A DNA stretch of 64,000 nt. Source: CANIGN01 sp964538275 (GTDB lineage: Bacteria > Bdellovibrionota > UBA2428). The translations under genes and the position numbers were made by a program. This document shows positions 57,817-64,000 of the stretch, in pieces; position 1 is the first letter of the stretch; each line of letters opens with the position of its first letter. The notes below the pieces were generated by a model. That model was not told where the DNA came from, made no database searches, and saw nothing but the letters and a program-made list of their open reading frames with translations. The DNA is taken from assembly GCA_964538275.1 (NCBI GenBank), contig CAZIFW010000006.1, positions 19,843 through 83,842 on the forward strand, given 5' to 3'.

Positions 57817-58447
57817 GTTAAGGCTGAATTTCTAGATCAGGTTTGACGATAAGCCATTGTGGACATTAAAGGCGCGACGAAAACGTTTCACTATGTTTAC
57901 GTGGAATTAGCAATCAATGGCTGCCTTTTACGAGATAATGAAGGGGCTGTATGTTTGTAGAAAAGAGCCTCACCCACAAGGGTTCATTGCAAGGTTTCAC
58001 CATGGTGGAATTACTCATGGTGATTACGACAGTGGGAATCATATCAATTGTTGCGCTACCAAAGTTTTTAGATTTTCGGAAAGAAGCGCGAGTAGCGACC
58101 TCACAAAATTACATCAATCACTTAAGGTCAGCGTTAACGACAAAGAAGACGCAGATGATGTTGTATTGCCGTCAGGGATCAGAAGTATGGCCAAGAAAAG
58201 AAGCGATTGAGTTGAATGATATCACGGAGGCAGGAGCGCCTGAGGCGCATTGCAGTCCAGCCCAAGTACCGAATGGGGAAGATAGAAAGTTTTTTGCACA
58301 ATCGAATATAGTAGCGGCGACAAATCCATATAATTTAAGAAATGATATTCAGTACACAACGTGTACGGATTTTTGTACGTGTGAAGATGCGGGTGGATAT
58401 TTATACAATCAGCAAACGGGAGTGATTGGACATCCACTCATAATGAA
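57817..58447 (+). repeat. Constant cassette, copy 2
   Basis: This is the second copy of the 631-base constant stretch, beginning seven bases after the pilin A stop. Because it includes the leader region, the second gene probably has its own promoter identical to the first. Confidence 0.9.
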
Positions 58448-59432
58448 CGAATGTACAGGAAGATTGCCTGCGGGGTTGCTCGCACAAGCAGGTGGTGGAT
58501 CAAGCGGTGGTGGAGGCAGTGAATCGAGTAGTGGAGGCTCAAGCGAGGGAGCTAGTTTGTCGAGTGAAAGCAGCTCATCGGAATGTACTACAAGTTATGC
58601 AATGAATGAAGAGTTTAATCTTTGTGAAGATGTTGGCTGCGGTGGTTTTGTTCCGTTAGAGCAGTGTGAGAGTAGCAGTAGTAGCGACGAGCAACAGTGC
58701 GGAACAGGTTTTGCGTACTCCGATGCTTACAATAAGTGCGTTTGTGTGGATCCAGCGTATACGTTGTCAACTTTACAGTTAGCTTGGGGAGCCGGTTGTA
58801 CATGTGATGCAAACATTGATAATTGCGATGGTTCTGGTGAAACAGGGTGGAATACTGGAGGCAGTAACTACGAAGAATGTGTAAGTGCATTAGGCCCATG
58901 TCCATATGAAAATAACGAGGAAAGTAGTAGCAGTGAAGAAAGTAGTAGTGGAGATGTGTTTGGTTGTACGGATGGAGCCGCAAACAATTACAATTCAGAG
59001 GCCACTTCAGACGATGGTTCGTGCACTTATGATGAGGGTGGTGGGGGCGAGGAAATCTCTGGCTGCACTGATGGAGCAGCGAACAACTACAATTCGCAAG
59101 CCACTTCAGATGATGGTTCGTGCACTTATGATGAAGGTGGTGGGGGAGAAGTATATGGATGTACGGACGGAGCCGCAAGCAATTACAATTCAGCAGCCAA
59201 TGTGGACGATGGATCATGTAGCTATGATGTAGGTGGTTGTATGCTCAATGGCTATGACAACTACAATCCTGCCGCAACTTATGATGATGGTTCTTGCATA
59301 TGCTCTACGGCTGATCCCGTATGGTACTTGAATGCTGGTGGTACGTGTTACCCTAGGTATGATGGATGCGGCCACAACGTAGAGGGGCCTGCAGTGGATA
59401 TGTGTTTCTGCGATGGAAGCTGCTCTGAATAG
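57951..59432 (+). CDS. Large type IV pilin-like protein B with Cys-rich repeat tail
   Basis: The 493-residue protein has the same leader, helix and head as pilin A through residue about 188. Beyond that a different Ser/Gly linker leads to a shared block (SYAMNEEFNLCEDVGCGGFV) and then a tail of its own. The tail has Cys-rich segments and four GC..DG..NY..ATSDDGSC modules at 58962, 59061, 59157 and 59235, spaced 26-33 residues. It is one of a duplicated pair and converges on the secretion operon, 25 bases away. The antisense open frame over the tail is an artefact of codon composition. Export route and pilus type are inferred. Confidence 0.85.
   Translation: MFVEKSLTHKGSLQGFTMVELLMVITTVGIISIVALPKFLDFRKEARVATSQNYINHLRSALTTKKTQMMLYCRQGSEVWPRKEAIELNDITEAGAPEAHCSPAQVPNGEDRKFFAQSNIVAATNPYNLRNDIQYTTCTDFCTCEDAGGYLYNQQTGVIGHPLIMNECTGRLPAGLLAQAGGGSSGGGGSESSSGGSSEGASLSSESSSSECTTSYAMNEEFNLCEDVGCGGFVPLEQCESSSSSDEQQCGTGFAYSDAYNKCVCVDPAYTLSTLQLAWGAGCTCDANIDNCDGSGETGWNTGGSNYEECVSALGPCPYENNEESSSSEESSSGDVFGCTDGAANNYNSEATSDDGSCTYDEGGGGEEISGCTDGAANNYNSQATSDDGSCTYDEGGGGEVYGCTDGAASNYNSAANVDDGSCSYDVGGCMLNGYDNYNPAATYDDGSCICSTADPVWYLNAGGTCYPRYDGCGHNVEGPAVDMCFCDGSCSE
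58962..59297 (+). repeat. Four tandem DDGSC modules in pilin B tail
   Basis: Units of 21 codons at 58962-59024, 59061-59123, 59157-59219 and 59235-59297 share GC....A.NY...A..DDGSC. The first three are near-identical and joined by TYDEGGGGE linkers with periods of 99 and 96 bases; the fourth is diverged. This points to recent internal expansion. Confidence 0.85.
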
Positions 59433-59457
59433 TCTTAATAGGTCAGTTTGTTCTTTG

Positions 59458-60333
59458 CTATGAGCCTGAGACAGCTAAAACTAAAGGCACAAAAAGTAGA
59501 ATCAATGCCGCTGGAACGCTCAATGCAAAAAGTGGAATTAAGAGTAAAAAACTGAGTTTTTCACTCTTAGCGACCATACGATTTTTAAATTCATCTTCTA
59601 AGAGTCCACAGAGTTTGCTCATTAATTCTACTTGCGACAATCCCTGCTGATAATTACGACTTATGCTTGACCATACTCGATGAGCTAAATTCCATAGATA
59701 ATTTTTTTCTATATCTGAGTTTGTTTCATTAAAGGATTCAATGTTTTGAATGTTGATGCGTTTGCGAATACTCTGAGGCCACTTATTTAAAGTTGTTGAG
59801 TTAGGTTGGTTTTCATATAATGCATGGGGAAGTGTCATCCCGCATTGAAGTGAGAGCGAAAGTGATTTTAAAAAGTAGATCCATTCTAAAAAAATAAGTT
59901 CCTTTTGAAAGTTTTTCAATAGAAGTTTCATAGCTAAAAGTGAGCAAATTGCTAAAGAAATTGAAATAAAAAGAATTCCGTATGAAGGTTTTAAATTAGG
60001 GGGAAATAGAAAAAAAGCCGAAATTATAAGCGCAAAAATTATTCCCATGCTTAAGTAAGCTTGAATTCGAGGAGATAAAGTCTTTTGATTCACGAGTTCA
60101 AGTAATTTGTTGTTACTTTCTAATTGTTGCGTAAGTTCACCTATGGCTTTTGCAGGTAAAACTTTTCCTTGAATCATTAACTCACAGAGCTGATTCCAGC
60201 GTGAAAGAAATAAAGCGTCTCCCTTTAACGGAATTCCCATGCTTTGAAGACATTGCAATATAGATTCACCTGAATCTAAGCGATTCTTTAGAATATTAAG
60301 TTCGCAAATGATTTTTTTATCGATACATTTCAT
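59458..60333 (-). CDS. TadB/TadC-type (GspF-fold) inner-membrane protein
   Basis: The 291-residue protein has a cytoplasmic helical start, two central membrane helices (MGIIFALIISAFFLF and GILFISISLAICSLLAMKLL), a helical GspF-like domain and a C-terminal pair (LSFLLLIPLFALSVPAALILLF, quoted in part). This is the layout of the platform proteins TadB/TadC of Flp-pilus systems. Standard Tad loci have both genes; only one is here. It lies six bases downstream of the ATPase gene. Confidence 0.75.
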   Translation of the reverse strand: MKCIDKKIICELNILKNRLDSGESILQCLQSMGIPLKGDALFLSRWNQLCELMIQGKVLPAKAIGELTQQLESNNKLLELVNQKTLSPRIQAYLSMGIIFALIISAFFLFPPNLKPSYGILFISISLAICSLLAMKLLLKNFQKELIFLEWIYFLKSLSLSLQCGMTLPHALYENQPNSTTLNKWPQSIRKRINIQNIESFNETNSDIEKNYLWNLAHRVWSSISRNYQQGLSQVELMSKLCGLLEDEFKNRMVAKSEKLSFLLLIPLFALSVPAALILLFVPLVLAVSGS

Positions 60334-60339
60334 CGCAGG

Positions 60340-61215
60340 CTATTTTCTTAAAAGACCACTGATTTTTCGTACGCCTTGCGGATTGAGTACAATATGAATA
60401 ACAAGATCCCAATGTTCGCGGCTCGCAAAGGTACTCTGAGATTGTGCGCCCTGTACAAGACGATCAAAGCGCTCAAGTGCTTCTAAGCAAGACCCTGCAT
60501 GTATGGAGGTCATGACTCCTTTGTGGCCTGTCATTAGAGCTTGAGAAATGGCTTTGGCTTCGGGACCGCGGCACTCACCCACAATGATTCGATCCGGACG
60601 CATTCGTAAACTTTCATAGACTAAATGAGATAAGTCCCATTGGGCACCTTCTCTAAATCCAAAACGATCCGAACGAGTGAGAAGTTTAGAGCTAAGAGCA
60701 TTTGGAACGGGTAATTCTGGACTGTCTTCAAGCACTAAAACTCGATCATGAGAAGGAGTTAAGTTCATGAGTGCAGTTAGGAGCGAAGATTTTCCAGCTC
60801 CCGTTGCTCCCGCTACAAGTATGGATTCCTTCTTGAGGATTGAGTTTTTTAATTCAATACAAGTTTCTTTATCTAAGTTGAAATCCTCGAGTGAAAAACG
60901 CTTTGCTTGCTGAACTCGACGCAATGTAATTTCTGTACCATTAAGTGCCATGGGTGTTACCACAACATGAGCTCGAAAAAGAAATTCTCCATTAAAATCT
61001 ATAAAAGAATCGGCGCTTGGTTGGGTTAGTCCTAGAGTGATGTTGGCTCGATCAGCTATTCGTCTTGAGAGAATGAATAAGTTTTTTTCTGTACAAATCA
61101 GATCTTGCTGCGGAGTAGACCATTTACCATTACTAAAAAAACTCACGCCCTGAGGATTTAAGACGATGTCCTCTACTTGATTATTTTCAAGGATATTTTT
61201 CAAGAACGGGCTCAT
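60340..61215 (-). CDS. CpaF/TadA-type secretion ATPase
   Basis: From ATG 61215 (four-base overlap with the secretin stop) the 291-residue ATPase has Walker A GATGAGKSSLL, the Asp/Glu box VLVLEDSPELP, Walker B region RIIVGECRGPEA and the His box TGHKGVMTSIHAGS. These place it in the CpaF/TadA branch of secretion NTPases. It is shorter than typical CpaF (about 400-450 residues), having only a trimmed N-terminal domain. It presumably powers assembly or export through the secretin encoded upstream. Confidence 0.9.
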   Translation of the reverse strand: MSPFLKNILENNQVEDIVLNPQGVSFFSNGKWSTPQQDLICTEKNLFILSRRIADRANITLGLTQPSADSFIDFNGEFLFRAHVVVTPMALNGTEITLRRVQQAKRFSLEDFNLDKETCIELKNSILKKESILVAGATGAGKSSLLTALMNLTPSHDRVLVLEDSPELPVPNALSSKLLTRSDRFGFREGAQWDLSHLVYESLRMRPDRIIVGECRGPEAKAISQALMTGHKGVMTSIHAGSCLEALERFDRLVQGAQSQSTFASREHWDLVIHIVLNPQGVRKISGLLRK

Positions 61216-62507
61216 AGTGAATTTTCCAAATTTACAGATCTGTTGGCAGAGCGAAGGGGAATTTCTTCCCATGTAGGTTTGAGTGCAAACCAAAGTTCAG
61301 AATTGCTACTCAGTTTTGAATTCTCTCCGAATAATAAACTTATAATAGGGATTTGACTTAGAATAGCAACACCATCACGTCCTTTGCCCTCTCTGAGTGT
61401 AATCATACTTGTAAGCACAGTGAGTTCGTCACTGCGCACCTCGAAGCGACTTTCGAGTTGTCTTTGAAAAATTGAAGGAGTTCCTTCCACGGCGTACTCC
61501 ATATTGGGCTCTGAAAATTCTAGTTTAAAATCCACGGCAACTTCTGTGTCTCCAATTTGAGTTTCCGGATTCGGTGTAAGTGCAACTTTTAATCCATAAC
61601 TTTTCCAACTGGTTTGTGAGTTAAATGCGTTGCTGTTTTTAACTGGAAACTCTCCACCTGATAGAAAACGACTTTCTATTCCGGGTTGAGTACGAAGAGT
61701 AGGTTGGGCAATGACTTTTCCAACACCCTGGCTTTCCCCAAAGTCGGCTTCGAGCGATATTTCTTTTGCACCATCACCACTGCTGTCTAAAAGATTAAGT
61801 CTGTTTTTACCTAAATTATCTATGGAAATTAGAGAAATACTTTTGGGCCATTTTAATCCCATTTTACGAGCACGTTGTCTGGAAAACTCAAAAAGTGTGA
61901 GTTGAAAAATTAAATTTTTACCTGGTTTGGAATGATTACGAAAATCTAATTCATAAAAAGCTTTTAATTCCTCAGGAATTTTTAGCATAATCTTTGATTC
62001 GGAAACGGTTGAGTGAATGGCAAGTTTTCTTTTTCCCTCTCGCCATTCTGCTATTCCAATTTTTATTCCGCTCTTCTGTAAATTTTTTTCTGTTTGCAAA
62101 AAAATCTCTTTGTCTGATGGGTGGGGGGACCCCCGCTTTTGGTCGAGATGACCTAGGACAAGATCGTCGAAACCACAGTGAGTTGGAAAATCAGAAATGT
62201 CATTGGATTTGAATGTTAATTTTTCATCAAGAATTTGAATGTGTTTATTGTTGGGACATTTCTTGAGTGCCAAAAGGTTGGCGGGTGTTGTGATAAGGGT
62301 TGGGGAAATTTTGTTCTTTCCGAGCTGAAAACCACTTAAGAAAATCACTTTTTTTTGTACGGGGAGGAGAGTGACTTGATCCTGCTGGGTCTGAATCTTT
62401 GCAGCTTCTTTTGAAGAGACCCAAACTACTCCTCCATCGGGCCTAAGGGCAACGGGTTGATTGAGGGCAAGTATAAGAAATCCTTGATAAAAAAGTGGGT
62501 TCATCAT
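61212..62507 (-). CDS. CpaC/RcpA-type secretin-like outer-membrane protein
   Basis: The 431-residue protein ends in a secretin domain: the strand FQLTLFEFSRQRARKMGLKW, VGKVIAQPTLRTQPG with SRFLSGGEFPV, KSYGLKVALTPNP and VAVDFKLEFSEP. The N-terminal 170 residues are atypical and lack an obvious BON domain. The N-terminal hydrophobic segment is short (YQGFLILAL) and a signal peptide is not convincing. It is the first gene of the three-gene secretion operon and is divergent from the DUF11 protein gene. Confidence 0.75.
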   Translation of the reverse strand: MMNPLFYQGFLILALNQPVALRPDGGVVWVSSKEAAKIQTQQDQVTLLPVQKKVIFLSGFQLGKNKISPTLITTPANLLALKKCPNNKHIQILDEKLTFKSNDISDFPTHCGFDDLVLGHLDQKRGSPHPSDKEIFLQTEKNLQKSGIKIGIAEWREGKRKLAIHSTVSESKIMLKIPEELKAFYELDFRNHSKPGKNLIFQLTLFEFSRQRARKMGLKWPKSISLISIDNLGKNRLNLLDSSGDGAKEISLEADFGESQGVGKVIAQPTLRTQPGIESRFLSGGEFPVKNSNAFNSQTSWKSYGLKVALTPNPETQIGDTEVAVDFKLEFSEPNMEYAVEGTPSIFQRQLESRFEVRSDELTVLTSMITLREGKGRDGVAILSQIPIISLLFGENSKLSSNSELWFALKPTWEEIPLRSANRSVNLENSL

Positions 62508-62665
62508 TGTTAACTCTTGAACAACCTTGCAAGTCCGGTGCCGGTGTATTTTCTCCCCTTTTCGGGGGAGGCAAAATATTGTCTAAGTTTCTGAAAATTA
62601 ATGGGATTTTACTTAAATTTTTGCCTTTCAGGGACGAAAATATAAGTGGGAGTAGTAGGCGCGAA
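62508..62665. promoter_or_regulatory. Divergent promoter region with C/G hairpin
   Basis: This 158-base gap separates the secretin operon and the plus-strand surface-protein gene and must hold both promoters. It contains a hairpin with arms CTCCCC (62553-62558) and GGGGAG (62565-62570), extended by TATTTT/AAAATA outside. No known riboswitch fold was recognised. Confidence 0.35.
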
Positions 62666-63676
62666 ATGCAGAATGTAACTCGTGGGTTGAAGTGGGTCTC
62701 CCATTTTTTCAACCGCGGAATTTTTTTAATAACCCTAGTGGGGATTGGGGAAATTGTATTTCTTCCTCACGCATATTCAGCAACTCCTGCAAACACACTC
62801 ATTGAAAACTTTGCCACAGTAGATTTCACAATGAACTCTGTGAGTGAAAGTGTTGTTTCAAATACAACTTCATTTCGCGTTGACGAAATCATTTCATTTT
62901 CACTTGTGAGTAATAATCCAAGCGGTGTTCTAGTTCAGTCGCCTGAGTCAAATGCAGTACTTTCATACACGTTAAGCAATCAGGGTAATGGCGATGAAAG
63001 TTTTTCAATTTCAATTTCTCAGTCAGTTTCTGATGACTTTGATCCGTCAACATCAGCAATTTATTTGGATAGCAATGGCAACGGAATTTACGACGATGGT
63101 GTTGATACGCTTTACTCTCCCACTGTAAACGATCCACTCGTTGCAATGAATGATACGCTTGTCTTGTTTGTGCTTTCAAGCATACAGGCGAGTTTAAATC
63201 CTGCTGATGAATCCGAAATAAATCTTACAGCAACTTCTAAAACCGGTGCAGGTCCATCTGGTACTGCATACAACGGCCAAGGTGATGGTGGGGTAGATGC
63301 TTTGATGGGTCTTCAAGGCGGAGCGATTACAGCACTTGGAAAATTCATTGTCGGTTCGGCTTCAGCGTCACTTGTAAAATCTCAAAGCATTCTTGACCCC
63401 AACGGAGATAACTTCCCTATTCAAAATGCAATTATCACTTACACACTTGAGTTGAATGTTACAGGTTCAGGAAATTTAACAAGTGTAAATCTCAGTGACT
63501 TGATTCCGGTTGGAACAACTTATGTTGCAAACTCCATCCGCTTAAATACTTTGCCACTTACAGACGCTGCTGATGCAGATGCCGGCGTCTTTAATGGAAC
63601 TTCAGTTCTTGTTGCGTTGGATACAGTGACCGCTCCTACTACCCACACTGTAACCTTCCAAGTGAGGATTGATTGA
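62666..63676 (+). CDS. Secreted DUF11-type surface protein
   Basis: From ATG 62666 the 336-residue product has a signal peptide (RGIFLITLVGIGEIVFLPHAYSA, quoted whole hydrophobic stretch in part). Beta-sandwich domains follow: a first domain with YLDSNGNGIYDDGVDTLY, an EF-hand-like calcium loop, and a C-terminal DUF11-like domain (SVNLSDLIPVGTTYVANSI; THTVTFQVRID). The frame is open back to 62495, but that part lacks a signal peptide. DUF11 proteins are typical of cell-surface or S-layer-like material. There is no C-terminal anchor. Confidence 0.7.
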   Translation: MQNVTRGLKWVSHFFNRGIFLITLVGIGEIVFLPHAYSATPANTLIENFATVDFTMNSVSESVVSNTTSFRVDEIISFSLVSNNPSGVLVQSPESNAVLSYTLSNQGNGDESFSISISQSVSDDFDPSTSAIYLDSNGNGIYDDGVDTLYSPTVNDPLVAMNDTLVLFVLSSIQASLNPADESEINLTATSKTGAGPSGTAYNGQGDGGVDALMGLQGGAITALGKFIVGSASASLVKSQSILDPNGDNFPIQNAIITYTLELNVTGSGNLTSVNLSDLIPVGTTYVANSIRLNTLPLTDAADADAGVFNGTSVLVALDTVTAPTTHTVTFQVRID

Positions 63677-63726
63677 TGAACAGTTTAACAATGGTACTTA
63701 GTCTGCTTTCGAAGGAGGAAATTCAC

Positions 63727-64000
63727 ATGAAACAGATTTTCAAAAAAGGAGTAACGCTTTTGTTCTTTTTGAACGCGTTTGCTCTTCAGGCAAAAAGTAT
63801 AGACCTGAAGAACGAAGCGTTCATAGAGAAGGAAGATGTTGCTAAGGATGGCAAAAAGTCCAAAAAGTTGGTGCCTGCTACAAATGTAGTGCCCGGAGAG
63901 GAGGTTATATTCGTTATTACTTATAGAAATATAGGTAAAGAAGCAGCAACCGATATTGTGGTTACGAACCCAATTCCCAAAAACATGACGTTCAAAGCTG
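63727..64000 (+). CDS. DUF11-type secreted protein (3' end cut by window)
   Basis: The first 91 residues are visible. They start at ATG 63727 behind GGAGG (63713-63718), with a signal peptide (KKGVTLLFFLNAFALQAK). In-frame ATGs at 63676 and 63691 are less likely. A DUF11 domain begins at about residue 50 (VVPGEEVIFVITYRNIGKEAATDIVVTNPIPKNMTF, quoted in part). It is the second gene of a tandem surface-protein pair, 50 bases after the first. Confidence 0.75.
   Translation, partial: MKQIFKKGVTLLFFLNAFALQAKSIDLKNEAFIEKEDVAKDGKKSKKLVPATNVVPGEEVIFVITYRNIGKEAATDIVVTNPIPKNMTFKA

Noticed and set aside
58615..59217. 200-residue His-rich antisense frame over the pilin B tail
   Set aside because: It is the complement of the DDGSC repeats; composition (His, Leu, Cys runs) and lack of any start signal mark it as a shadow.
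58962..59297. CRISPR-like regular repeats
   Set aside because: The units are in-frame coding modules with period multiples of three and protein-level conservation; no cas genes.
55994..59432. Diversity-generating retroelement
   Set aside because: Variable tails suggested it, but there is no reverse transcriptase, no template repeat pair with adenine-specific changes and no accessory gene nearby.
60340..61293. Longer ATPase start at 61293
   Set aside because: The extra 26 residues overlap the secretin coding sequence; ATG 61215 gives a clean four-base stop/start overlap.
62508..62665. c-di-GMP riboswitch upstream of the DUF11 gene
   Set aside because: The hairpin exists, but the conserved GEMM core sequences are not found.

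Overview
The window looks like chromosomal DNA of a Gram-negative bacterium. It carries an outer-membrane assembly lipoprotein of the BamB type, several predicted outer-membrane barrels, many signal peptides and lipoboxes, a periplasmic murein-recycling ligase (Mpl) and a complete rpsB-tsf-pyrH-frr-uppS-cdsA-rseP block. Moderate-to-low GC, many small secreted proteins of unknown function, FHA and PilZ proteins, Tad-like secretion genes and secreted candidate effectors would fit the Bdellovibrionota (Bdellovibrio-like or Oligoflexia-like bacteria). That placement is an inference from gene content; no 16S gene is present.

Layout. 0-16 kb: an ADP-ribosyltransferase-like gene cut by the window edge, then scattered single genes (DHH phosphoesterase, M32 carboxypeptidase, aldehyde dehydrogenase, SirB1-like protein, TauE/SafE permease), the pyridoxal-phosphate synthase pair pdxS-pdxT, a pseudopilin, PilZ and FHA proteins and a subtilisin-like protease. 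16-24 kb: one long minus-strand housekeeping run, rpsB to mltG, covering translation, UMP kinase, isoprenoid and phospholipid synthesis, site-2 protease, RuvX and MltG. 24-37 kb: uvrC flanked by repeat elements, a TPR-bamB pair, a strikingly folded intergenic inverted repeat at 30.1 kb, mpl and an odd pilin-like Gly/Pro-rich protein. 37-54 kb: an RsmB-like methyltransferase operon, a sugar dehydrogenase-dihaem cytochrome fusion, sppA, a nitrilase-acetyltransferase pair and rpsA. 54-64 kb: a response regulator with a downstream micro-ORF, an SH3/barrel protein and a surface-structure island.

The most unusual region is 55.99-62.5 kb. Two tandem pilin-like genes share about 630 bp that read as identical (promoter/leader region plus the first about 165 codons) and then carry different Ser-linked, Cys-rich tails. 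They converge on a compact minus-strand operon of secretin, CpaF/TadA-type ATPase and TadB/TadC-type membrane protein. This looks like a constant-head/variable-tail surface fibre system served by a reduced Tad-like machine. The functional link is inferred. A shorter relative of these pilins sits alone at 12.3 kb, and DUF11-type surface proteins follow at 62.7-64 kb.

A second theme is dispersed palindromic repeats: a family built on AAAAGGTGCC / GGCACCTTTT at 24.4, 26.3 and 37.0 kb. One copy begins within the uvrC stop codon, and this UvrC ends without its usual C-terminal helix-hairpin-helix domain. No tRNA, rRNA, CRISPR array, transposase or prophage gene was seen.
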